Assembly: GCF_014204795.1 (NCBI RefSeq)
Contig: NZ_JACHMB010000001.1
Span: forward strand, 248,001-312,000
Origin: Nonomuraea jabiensis
Lineage (GTDB): Bacteria; Actinomycetota; Actinomycetes; Streptosporangiales; Streptosporangiaceae
Length of the DNA: 64,000 nt
Direction: 5' to 3'
A model generated the notes under the pieces. It did not search any database and was not told the origin of the DNA. It saw only the letters and a list, made by a program, of their open reading frames with translations. Positions 1 through 7,508 of the stretch are shown piece by piece. Each line of letters opens with the position of its first letter. Within the stretch, counting starts at the first letter, position 1. Made by a program: the position numbers and the translations under genes.

Positions 1-116
1 ACAGCGACGGCCACCGGCGGAACATCATGAACTGCTCGTACACCCTCATCGGGGTGGGCGCGGCCAAGGACGCGCAGGGGCGGCTCTACTGGACACAGGA
101 CTTCGCCGCCGGCTGA
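1..116 (+). CDS. CAP-domain (SCP/PR1-like) protein, C-terminal end only
   Basis: Reading from base 3, the window opens inside a gene whose last 37 codons include HRRNIMNCSYTLIG and end with YWTQDFAAG and a TGA at 114-116. The HRxNI motif followed by a late YWTQxF strand is the C-terminal signature of bacterial CAP (cysteine-rich secretory/PR1) domains, which are normally exported. The start, any signal peptide and the rest of the domain lie outside the window, so export and exact function cannot be judged. The CAP assignment rests on the motif pair only. Confidence 0.75.
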   Translation, partial: SDGHRRNIMNCSYTLIGVGAAKDAQGRLYWTQDFAAG

Positions 117-550
117 TCCTCAGCCTGCTCGTTCGTGTCCGTACATGCACGGGCGCCGATCTGCCATACGCGACCACACGATCAAGGCGACCAGTCGGAA
201 GGGAACCAGAAACGGGACGTTTTTGATTAATTCCGGCAATGGTGTGAGCTTTTGTTATGGAGCACCGGTAAACGGTTGTCCACAACTCGACGGGAGTGGC
301 ATTTGATAAACTTGCAAACGACCGTTAATCGCGCCATCGAGCTGGCAATCGTAGCCGAAATCCAGCCTTGCGGCCGCCACTAGCACGCGGATCGGCGCAG
401 CGCAAGAGGTTGATTGCCATATGTCGACGTGAGTAACTGTCAACGCCCGGCGGAAAAGCGGGCAAAGATTCAGTAGCTGCACGGACGGGTGCCGCGACCA
501 ACGATCCCCGCCCGTGGAGCACCATTCGATGCAAGGGGAGCCTACCCGCT
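117..550. other. Intergenic region, no gene seen
   Basis: About 430 bases between the CAP gene and the next secreted protein. It contains AT-richer stretches around 219-245 and 300-330 that could carry promoters for the gene at 551, but no convincing -35/-10 pair, hairpin with T-tract or RNA gene was recognised. The reading frames here lack the third-position G/C bias of neighbouring genes. Confidence 0.5.
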
Positions 551-1144
551 ATGTCCATGAAACGCACGCTCTTACCGGCCGCACTGATCGCGCCGCTCGC
601 GATGCTGGGCGCACCCCCGGCATTCGCCGACGACCCTCAACCGCTTCCGGACAATCCCAATGTTGTAGTCGGATACGACAACGAGACGGAAATCTTCCCC
701 GCCAAAGCGACGCCTCGCCCGATGGCCCTGGCCTGCCGGCCGGGAGACGCCACCTACCGGGTCTCCACGTACAGCAACAGCCACAAGGCCGTCGGACCGA
801 CGCAGTCCAATCACAACGGAACGCCCCGCACCGCTACATCGACCTTCACCGCCACGGTGTCCGGAACCGTCTCGATCTCCTGGAACGTCTCTGGCAGCCT
901 GAAGGTGGACAGGCTCATCGCGGGCGCAGAAGCGGCCGCGGGCGTCAACCTGTCCGCAAGCCTGACGGCGTCGCTGGGGAACCAGATCACCGTCCCGACC
1001 CCGCCACGCAAAACGACGGTCGCCACGTACGGCGTGTGGCGCAAGAAGACCAACGGCATTTACCAGGTCTGCGGCCAAAGCCGCCAGCGACGCGTGACCG
1101 CGTGGACCCCCTGGCACGTCGGCTGGTACGTCAAGCAAAGGTGA
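551..1144 (+). CDS. Secreted protein of unknown function
   Basis: A 197-residue protein with a Sec signal peptide: basic MSMKR, hydrophobic core to about residue 22, cleavage likely after AFA. The mature part is rich in Ser/Thr/Val and contains an alternating stretch (about residues 95-145, TFTATVSGTVSISWNVSG) that suggests amphipathic beta strands. Two Cys (about residues 60 and 174) could pair. Unknown function. The beta-rich middle might suit a pore-forming or wall-associated protein, but that is inference only. The start at 551 has a purine-rich ribosome site (ggggag) about 10 bases upstream. A lipoprotein gene follows after 7 bases, so the two are probably co-transcribed. Confidence 0.8.
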   Translation: MSMKRTLLPAALIAPLAMLGAPPAFADDPQPLPDNPNVVVGYDNETEIFPAKATPRPMALACRPGDATYRVSTYSNSHKAVGPTQSNHNGTPRTATSTFTATVSGTVSISWNVSGSLKVDRLIAGAEAAAGVNLSASLTASLGNQITVPTPPRKTTVATYGVWRKKTNGIYQVCGQSRQRRVTAWTPWHVGWYVKQR

Positions 1145-1151
1145 TCTCGAC

Positions 1152-1622
1152 ATGACAATCCGACAGGTAGTGCCTCTCCTTGCTTCCTGCACCATCATCG
1201 GCTTGGCGGCGGCCTGCACGGCTCCGCCTCCAGCGAATCCGGTGCCGGACCGGCGAGGCACCACCTCGTCGGCCGTGCCGACCGAAACCGCAACACCACC
1301 GCCACCACCCAACCGCACGCCGCTCCGCATGCCGGGCATGGACGCGGGCACGAAGACCGTCCTCAAAGCAGGGCCGAGAAAAGGGTCCATGGTCGTCGGC
1401 GACATCCCACCCGGAAAGGACGAGCTCTGGGTGCTGTTCAACTGCCGGGGAGAGGGCAAGGCGGAGATCATCCTCGAACCGGGTTACAACATGCCCTTCT
1501 CCTGCCTCGGCGACGTGATCAGCCCCATCATGAACCGGCTCGACCTCGGCCAGCGGAAGACCCTGACGGTCCGGATCCAGGCCCCGGACTCGGTCGAGTG
1601 GGCCTTGCGCGTCACACGCTGA
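1152..1622 (+). CDS. Small lipoprotein, unknown function
   Basis: A 156-residue protein with a type II signal peptide: the lipobox LAAAC puts the lipidated Cys near residue 22. It is followed by a Pro/Thr-rich linker (about residues 24-55) and a compact domain of about 100 residues with two Cys that may form a disulfide. The ribosome site overlaps the end of the upstream secreted-protein gene, which suggests a two-gene operon and possibly two partners at the outer face of the membrane. No family recognised. A shadow frame inside it on the same strand lacks a signal peptide and was ignored. Confidence 0.8.
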   Translation: MTIRQVVPLLASCTIIGLAAACTAPPPANPVPDRRGTTSSAVPTETATPPPPPNRTPLRMPGMDAGTKTVLKAGPRKGSMVVGDIPPGKDELWVLFNCRGEGKAEIILEPGYNMPFSCLGDVISPIMNRLDLGQRKTLTVRIQAPDSVEWALRVTR

Positions 1623-1741
1623 ACCTCAGCCTCCCGTTTCATGATTTTCCCCATCGGATCGGCCGGGCACCGATGAATTCGACGAACCGGCCGGGTCTAT
1701 CCCTGCACACGGCAAGCCACGCGCCCGATCAGTGAGGGACC

Positions 1742-2431
1742 ATGAGCATGAACGCACTACCGCCCGTCGTCGACGCCCAGACCTGGCAGCGAGAGCTCGA
1801 CGCACTGCGCGCCCGGGAAAAGGCCGCGACCCGGGAACTCGACGCCATCGCCGCCCAGCGCCGCCGCCTGCCCATGGTGCAGATGCCGGACTACACCCTC
1901 GAAGGCGAGGACGGGCCGGTTCGGCTGGCGGACGTCTTCGAAGGCAGGCGGCAGCTGATCGTCTACAACCACATGTGGTTCCCGGGCAAGGAGTGGCAGT
2001 GCCCGGGATGCACGGGGTTCACCTCGCAGTTCACCCGGCTGGAGTTCCTTGACAACTACGACGCCCGGTTCGTCATCGTCACCCAGGGCCCGATCGGCGA
2101 GGCACTCGCCTACAGGCGGCGGGTCGGGAACAAGATGGCCTGGTACTCCACCGCGAACAGCCCGTTCGGCACCGACGTCGGCGCACCCCCCGGTGGAGGC
2201 TTCGCCGTCAACGTGTTCCTGCGCGATGGCGACACCGTGTATCGCACCTGGCACACCAACGGCCGGGGCACCGAGCAGCTCTCCCACACCTTCGCGCTGA
2301 TCGACCTGCTGCCGTACGGGCGGCAAGAGGAGTGGCAGGACTCGCCCGCCGGCTGGCCGCAGTCGCCCACCTACAGCCGGTGGGCCACCTCGAAGGACAT
2401 CGCCGCGCTCTACGCCCCGGACACTGCCTGA
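1742..2431 (+). CDS. DUF899-family thioredoxin-like protein
   Basis: A 229-residue cytosolic protein. The N-terminus (about residues 5-35) is a helical segment typical of DUF899. The core has YNHMWFPGKEWQCPGCTGF (about residues 75-95), whose CPGC pair sits where the thioredoxin-like fold of this family carries its Cys residues. The end carries the usual aromatic-rich tail. The biochemical role of DUF899 is not established; a redox or electron-transfer role is only suggested by the fold. GAGGGA lies just before the ATG. It stands alone and a hairpin follows its stop. Confidence 0.9.
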   Translation: MSMNALPPVVDAQTWQRELDALRAREKAATRELDAIAAQRRRLPMVQMPDYTLEGEDGPVRLADVFEGRRQLIVYNHMWFPGKEWQCPGCTGFTSQFTRLEFLDNYDARFVIVTQGPIGEALAYRRRVGNKMAWYSTANSPFGTDVGAPPGGGFAVNVFLRDGDTVYRTWHTNGRGTEQLSHTFALIDLLPYGRQEEWQDSPAGWPQSPTYSRWATSKDIAALYAPDTA

Positions 2432-2447
2432 AGACGGAGGCAGTGGT

Positions 2448-2469
2448 CCTGCCGGTCGACCGGGGCAGG
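2448..2469 (+). terminator. Hairpin after the DUF899 gene
   Basis: CCTGCC at 2448-2453 pairs with GGCAGG at 2464-2469, and the loop contains a further self-complementary CGGTCGACCG. There is no T-tract, as is common for actinobacterial termination hairpins. It lies 17 bases after the stop codon. Confidence 0.45.
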
Positions 2470-2675
2470 GCATGACCGCACGGCACGAACGCCGGCGGCG
2501 AGATCGTCAGCGCCTCGCCGCCCCCTGACCCCGACCGGCACCAAGGTGGGCAGTCGAGAGCGGTCATCGCAGACCTTCCTGCGGCAGCATCGCACTCAGA
2601 TGCGACACCGGCATCAGCGCGAGGGAGACGCTGCTCGACCGGTGGGCGGACGCGGTCCCGTCCCACCGGTCGCTC

Positions 2676-2730
2676 TTGACCAATTCTTTTGACCGACGTA
2701 TGTACATTCCTGTACACGTACTTTGGTCAA
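2676..2730. promoter_or_regulatory. Candidate operator: TTGACCAA palindrome with nested TGTACA repeats
   Basis: TTGACCAA at 2676-2683 is exactly mirrored by TTGGTCAA at 2723-2730. Between them lie TGTACA copies at 2701-2706 and 2711-2716. This sits about 120-175 bases upstream of the propeller/amidohydrolase gene. The same TTGACCAA octamer recurs at 7478-7485, directly before another secreted enzyme gene. It looks like a regulator binding site; the regulator is unknown. Confidence 0.4.
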
Positions 2731-2851
2731 ACCAGCCCCACTGCCCTCAATGAGCACATCAGCCCGCCTCTGCTCGACGAGCCACCGGGTGATGGCGGTG
2801 ATCAACCGGACGTCATCACGTTCAACGTGAATAGTGGAGTGAAAATCCTCG

Positions 2852-5800
2852 ATGTCTCACTCACCGGTTCCCCCCAACGCGTTCACCTCCGCCTCCGGAC
2901 CGATGTCACGCCCGTCCCGCCGGGCCGTCCTGGCGGGCGGCGGTGCCGTGCTCGCCGCGGCGCTCGCCCCGGCCGCACCGGCGAGGGCCGGCGTGGCGGC
3001 GGGGGACGCCGGTAGGACATCCGTCGCCTCCGGCACCGACTTCGCCGTCGCGCCCTCCCCCGACGGCCGCCTGCTCGCCCTCGACCTGCTCGGTGTCCTG
3101 TGGGTCTGCTCCGCCTCCGGGGGCACCGCCCGGCGGCTCACCAGCGATCTGTACGACATCGCCCAGCCCGACTGGTCCCCGGACGGGTCCACCATCGTGT
3201 TCCAGTCGTACCGCGACGGTGTCTTCAACCTGTGGACGATCCGGCCCGACGGGTCCGCGATCACGCAGTTGACCACCGGCCCGTTCGATCATCGGGAGCC
3301 CCGCTACAGCCCGGACGGGCGCACCATCGCCTACTCCTCCGACGCCGGGGGCAGCTACGGGATCCACCTGCTCGACGTCGCCACCGGAGCGAGCCGCGTC
3401 CTGACCGAGACCTCCGCCGAGGAGTACGAGCCGGCCTGGTCACCCGACGGGAGCAAGATCGCGTTCGTCGTCGCCGACACCAGGATCGACGTCGTCGAGG
3501 TCGCCACCGGCACGCGCAGCACCGCGGTCACGGTACCCGCCGGCCAGGTCATTCACCAGCCGTCCTGGTTGCCGAACGGCACCGACCTCGCCTACCACCT
3601 CTTCCACTCGGGCGCCAACGATCTGGCCGGCACCGCGGGCACTCTCGTCACCGGCGAGGAGGTCTTCCCGTTCCGTGCCCGGTTCGCCCCGGACGGACGC
3701 TATTACTACACCTCCGCGGGCACCATCAAGGTCCGCCGCCTCAACTCCGCGTCCGTCGGCACGATCGGCTTCACCGCCGCGCTGACGACGACGACGCCGA
3801 AGTACAAGAAGAAGGTCCGCGTATTCGACGAGCCCGGGTCATTCCCCGTCGTCGGGATCGGCAGCCCGGCCGTGTCCCCGGACGGGTCCGCCATCGCCTT
3901 CCGCGCGCTCAACGACATCTATCTGATGCGCGACGGCGGCACGCCCGAACCGCTGTTCCGTGACCGCTGGTGGAAGGCCGACCCGGATTTCTCCCCGGAC
4001 GGGCGGCGGCTGGCGTTCGTCACCGACCGTACCGGCACCCTCAACATCTGGGTTCGTGACCTGAGCACCGGCGCCGACCGGCAGCTGACCCATCTGACCG
4101 ACTCCGCCGCTCTGTCGGTCCGGTGGTCACCCGACGGGAGGGAGATCGCGTACCTGGACCAGGACGGCGCCCTGTGGGTCGCGGACGTCTCCACCGGCGA
4201 CATCCAGAAGGTCTTCGACGCCACCTTCGAACCAGGCCGCCCGACCTGGTCGCCCGACGGCAGGACCCTTGCGCTGGCCGCGGTGGTGCCGTACTCACGG
4301 CGCTACCGCGAGGGACTGTCCAAGATCCTGCTCGTCGACCGGGCCACGGGCGCCGGCACGTACATCGACCCCGCGCCGCACCGGTCCTTGCAGACCCGGG
4401 GTGACGACGGCCCTGTCTGGTCACCCGACGGCACGATGCTCGCCTTCGCCATGGAATCGCTCCTGTGGGTCCTGCCCGTCGACAGGACCGGCCGGCCTAC
4501 CGGCAGCGCCCGCCAGGTCACCCGGGAGCTCTCCGACGCCCCTGTCTGGGCAGGCGGCTCGGACACCCTTCTCTACCTGAACGGGGGACGTCTCAAGAGC
4601 GTATCCCTCGACGGCAAGCGCGCCCGGTCGATTCCGGTACGGCTGACCTGGCGCAACGACACCGGCCCCGATCAGGTCGTCATTCACGCCGGCCGCATGT
4701 GGGACGGCGTCTCGGGCAGCGTCGTCCGCGACGTCGACATCATCGTACGAGGCCAGCGCATCACCGCGATCGAGCCGCACCGGGACGGAAGGCCCGGCGC
4801 CCGGATCGACGCCCGCGACAGGTTCGTCATGCCTGGCCTGATCGACATCCACCATCACCGTGAGATGCAGGGCTACGCCTACGGATCGCGACAGGGTCCG
4901 CTCTGGCTCGCCCTGGGCGTCACCACGACGCGTTCGCCTGGCTCACCCGCGTACCACATGGTCGAGGAGCGCGAGTCGGTGCAGTCCGGCGCCCGGCTCG
5001 CCCCGCGCTACCTGGGCACCGGCGAGGCCATCGACGGGCCGCGCATCTACTACAACTTCATGCGCCCGACGTACTCCCACGACCAGCTGCGGCTCGAACT
5101 GGAGCGGGCCTCCGCCCTCGACTACGACATGATGAAGTGCTACGTGCGGCTGCCGGTCGTCTGGCACCGGGAGGTCATCGACTGGGCCCACCGCCGGGGC
5201 AAGCCGGTCAGCTCGCATTACCACTATCCGGCGATCGCCATGGGCGGCGACCAGACCGAGCACGTCGGGGCCACCAACCGGTTCGGCTACTCACGTACCG
5301 TCACGAACGTCGGCTCCGCCTACTCGGACGTCATCTCCATGTTCAACGCCTCGAAGATGGCCAGAACCCCCACCCTGTTCAACTCCTCGACCCTCTACAG
5401 GGAAGACACCTCGCTGGTCACCGACGAACGAGTCCGCCGGCTCTACCCGAAGTGGCGGATGGCGCAGCTCCAGGCGACGGTCACCACGGCGCAGAACGCC
5501 GACCCGGCGGCGGTCCAGGTGGTCCGGACGAACCTCGCCAACCAGGTCGCGCAGCTCACGGCGATGATCCGCGGCGGCGGCGTGGTCACCGCCGGCACCG
5601 ACGCACCGATCGATCACCTCGGGATCAGCCTGCACATGAACCTGCGCGCCATGGTCAAGTACGGCCTGACCCCGCGCGAAACGCTCACCGCCGCGACCAG
5701 CACGTCCGGGGCCTACCTGGGCCTCCCGCTGGGCAGGATCGCCAAGGGCATGTACGCCGACCTGGCCATCATCGACGGCGACCCGCTGTCCCGCATCGAG

Positions 5801-6034
5801 GACGCCGCCAACGTCACCGCCGTCGTCGTCGGCGGGAGACACCACACCGTCGAACAGCTCCTCGCGCCTTACCCGTCCTCCACCACCACCGCCGGCCAGG
5901 CGACGCCCGCGGCCTCCGCGCCTTCCGGCAAGGTCAAGGACCGCGTCCCCGTCCACCTGAGCACGGCGAGCCACTGGTGGAACGACCCCGCCCAGCTCGA
6001 GGGAGCCCGGACTGCCTGCTGCAACGACCACTGA
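2852..6034 (+). CDS. Tat-exported TolB-like beta-propeller/amidohydrolase fusion
   Basis: A 1060-residue protein. A twin-arginine signal (SRRAVL, about residues 21-27, then an Ala-rich hydrophobic stretch ending ARA near residue 46) points to folded export. Residues of about 55-600 contain many WSPDG/YSPDG/FSPDG repeats of a WD40-like (PD40/TolB) propeller. The C-terminal part is an amidohydrolase: an N-terminal beta segment (VIHAGRMWDG), the metal-binding FVMPGLIDIHHHRE with His667-669, a later SHYHYPA with further His candidates, GTDAPIDH with the Asp expected for a metal ligand, and the terminal IAKGMYADLAIIDGDPL. Fusions of this type occur among imidazolonepropionase/prolidase-like amidohydrolases; the substrate is unknown. 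A purine-rich ribosome site (gtggag) precedes the ATG. Confidence 0.92.
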   Translation: MSHSPVPPNAFTSASGPMSRPSRRAVLAGGGAVLAAALAPAAPARAGVAAGDAGRTSVASGTDFAVAPSPDGRLLALDLLGVLWVCSASGGTARRLTSDLYDIAQPDWSPDGSTIVFQSYRDGVFNLWTIRPDGSAITQLTTGPFDHREPRYSPDGRTIAYSSDAGGSYGIHLLDVATGASRVLTETSAEEYEPAWSPDGSKIAFVVADTRIDVVEVATGTRSTAVTVPAGQVIHQPSWLPNGTDLAYHLFHSGANDLAGTAGTLVTGEEVFPFRARFAPDGRYYYTSAGTIKVRRLNSASVGTIGFTAALTTTTPKYKKKVRVFDEPGSFPVVGIGSPAVSPDGSAIAFRALNDIYLMRDGGTPEPLFRDRWWKADPDFSPDGRRLAFVTDRTGTLNIWVRDLSTGADRQLTHLTDSAALSVRWSPDGREIAYLDQDGALWVADVSTGDIQKVFDATFEPGRPTWSPDGRTLALAAVVPYSRRYREGLSKILLVDRATGAGTYIDPAPHRSLQTRGDDGPVWSPDGTMLAFAMESLLWVLPVDRTGRPTGSARQVTRELSDAPVWAGGSDTLLYLNGGRLKSVSLDGKRARSIPVRLTWRNDTGPDQVVIHAGRMWDGVSGSVVRDVDIIVRGQRITAIEPHRDGRPGARIDARDRFVMPGLIDIHHHREMQGYAYGSRQGPLWLALGVTTTRSPGSPAYHMVEERESVQSGARLAPRYLGTGEAIDGPRIYYNFMRPTYSHDQLRLELERASALDYDMMKCYVRLPVVWHREVIDWAHRRGKPVSSHYHYPAIAMGGDQTEHVGATNRFGYSRTVTNVGSAYSDVISMFNASKMARTPTLFNSSTLYREDTSLVTDERVRRLYPKWRMAQLQATVTTAQNADPAAVQVVRTNLANQVAQLTAMIRGGGVVTAGTDAPIDHLGISLHMNLRAMVKYGLTPRETLTAATSTSGAYLGLPLGRIAKGMYADLAIIDGDPLSRIEDAANVTAVVVGGRHHTVEQLLAPYPSSTTTAGQATPAASAPSGKVKDRVPVHLSTASHWWNDPAQLEGARTACCNDH

Positions 6035-6077
6035 GCGCGCGGCCGTGTAACCGGCGTACGCCCCTGGTATGCGGGGG

Positions 6078-6110
6078 CGGGCGGCTGCTGGACCTCCTCG
6101 CGGCCGCCCG
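6078..6110 (+). terminator. GC-rich hairpin after the amidohydrolase gene
   Basis: CGGGCGGC at 6078-6085 pairs perfectly with GCCGCCCG at 6103-6110, about 45 bases after the stop codon and before the next start. There is no T-tract. Confidence 0.45.
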
Positions 6111-6138
6111 TGCCGGGTTCGCACGGTATCGTCCTGCG

Positions 6139-7455
6139 GTGCGCCCTTCCTTACCCTGGCCGTGGTGGCCGATCGCCGTGATCACGTACGTCGCCTGGAT
6201 GCCCGCGACGATCATCACGGCCGCGTTGTTCCCGCCGGAGCCGTCAGGCGCGCGCATCGACGTCGTCCCCGCCCCGTATGCCCCCATGTCGCCGGTCCAC
6301 CGCGTCATCGACGACATCAGCGACATCTCCTTCTGGCCGGTCGCGTTCATGTTGTGGGTGCTGGCCTGGCTGGCGCCGCGCCGGCCGTCGGCCCGGGCCC
6401 AGTTGCGGATCGGTACGGCCGCGTTCTCGATCCTGCTCGCGGAACTGGCGTTCAGCGAGGCCGACACGATCCTCGACGACCTGCGCACCGGGTCGCCGAC
6501 GCCGCTGTTCTACGAGTACGACCTGGCCGGGCTCGTCTGGTTCTACGGCCCGCCGCTGCTCGTCATGGTCGCCACCTGGTCGGGCCTGCGTGCGGCCCGG
6601 GGCATCGCCTCGCTGCCCGTCCAGCACCGGCCGGCCCGCCGCGGCAGGATCACGTTCACCACGGTCATGGTCCTCCTGCTCGCCACCGGCGAGGCGCCGC
6701 CGCCGCCTTCCGTGGCGGCGCTGCCGACCCCGACCCCGATGCCGACCCCGACCCCGATACCGACCCCGATACCGACCCCGATGCCGACACAGCTCGTCCA
6801 GACGCCCGAACCCGAGATGGAGAGCATCGGCTGCCGTCCCCGCCGGCGCCCGCCCGTGGTACGGCGGCCGGCCCGCCGGGTCACCGCACGGGTCAACGCC
6901 GCCTGGACCCGCCTGGACCGGTGGCTGGCCAGGCACGCGCCACGCACGTACCAGGAACTCAACCCGCCCGCCAAGCCGAGGGACATCGCCGACGCCGAGG
7001 CCAGGATGGGCGTGCGCTTCCCCGACGACCTCAAGGCGTCCCTCCTGCGCCACGACGGCGCGAAGTTCGGCAAGGGGTCGTTCTTCTTCGTCTACCGCCT
7101 GACCCCGGTGGACGAGATCGTGAACGACTGGAAGATCAGCTGCGAGGTGGCCGAGGACGTGGCGCCGTCCGGCTCGAAGGAGCCCAAGGGGTACGTCGAC
7201 CCCGAAGGGTTCTGGTGGCACGGCAGCGCCATCCCGTTCGCCATGGACGGCGGCGGCGACAACCTGGTGCTCGACGGCAAGGGCCGGGTCGGCCACTTCT
7301 TCCACGAGGAGGGCCTGACCTTCGAGGGCAGCTGGGCGTGGCCTTCCTACCTGGACTTCCTCGAGGACGTGGCGGACGCGCTGGAAAGCGGCGAACCGCT
7401 GCGCGACTCGCCCCACTCCGTCACCCCGGAGGGCGACCTGGACTGGACCTACTGA
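6139..7455 (+). CDS. Membrane protein with Pro-Thr repeat and C-terminal SUKH (SMI1/KNR4) domain
   Basis: From a GTG at 6139 (chosen because upstream codons lack coding bias and the preceding hairpin ends at 6110) the protein has 438 residues. Residues 1-180 hold four or so hydrophobic segments. A linker of alternating Pro-Thr/Pro-Met/Pro-Ile follows (about 195-218), encoded by a tandem DNA repeat. The C-terminal 170 residues match SMI1/KNR4: LNPPAKPRDIADAEARMG, FPDDLKASLLRHDGA, and a late IPFAMDGGGDNLVLD with DPEGFWW before it. SUKH proteins often act as immunity proteins in polymorphic toxin systems, but free-standing ones are also common. No toxin gene is adjacent. The membrane anchoring is unusual. 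Confidence 0.8.
   Translation: MRPSLPWPWWPIAVITYVAWMPATIITAALFPPEPSGARIDVVPAPYAPMSPVHRVIDDISDISFWPVAFMLWVLAWLAPRRPSARAQLRIGTAAFSILLAELAFSEADTILDDLRTGSPTPLFYEYDLAGLVWFYGPPLLVMVATWSGLRAARGIASLPVQHRPARRGRITFTTVMVLLLATGEAPPPPSVAALPTPTPMPTPTPIPTPIPTPMPTQLVQTPEPEMESIGCRPRRRPPVVRRPARRVTARVNAAWTRLDRWLARHAPRTYQELNPPAKPRDIADAEARMGVRFPDDLKASLLRHDGAKFGKGSFFFVYRLTPVDEIVNDWKISCEVAEDVAPSGSKEPKGYVDPEGFWWHGSAIPFAMDGGGDNLVLDGKGRVGHFFHEEGLTFEGSWAWPSYLDFLEDVADALESGEPLRDSPHSVTPEGDLDWTY
6724..6788 (+). repeat. Tandem 6-base repeat encoding a Pro-Thr linker
   Basis: About eleven units of ccgacc/ccgatg/ccgata run in frame inside the SUKH-domain gene and encode alternating PT, PM and PI. The unit is a multiple of three, so copy-number change would alter linker length without breaking the frame. 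Confidence 0.85.
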
Positions 7456-7476
7456 CACCCCGCGCCCGGCACGCCA

Positions 7477-7496
7477 CTTGACCAAACTTATTCAAG
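7477..7496. promoter_or_regulatory. Candidate operator before the DUF4091 gene
   Basis: CTTGA at 7477-7481 and TCAAG at 7492-7496 form an inverted repeat with a 10-base spacer ending 12 bases before the GTG start. It includes the octamer TTGACCAA also found at 2676. The position would suit repression, perhaps by the ROK regulator encoded downstream; this link is inferred. Confidence 0.35.
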
Positions 7497-7508
7497 AATC
7501 CATCATAA

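Noticed and set aside
514..1155. Long alternative plus-strand frame over the first secreted protein
   Set aside because: It is a shadow: the 551 frame has a signal peptide, ribosome site and better codon bias.
6724..6788. Short tandem repeat as a CRISPR-like or mobile repeat
   Set aside because: It is an in-frame Pro-Thr coding repeat without spacers.
6069..7481. 470-codon frame overlapping the SUKH-domain gene
   Set aside because: No domain and Arg-rich shadow composition; the other frame encodes SUKH motifs.
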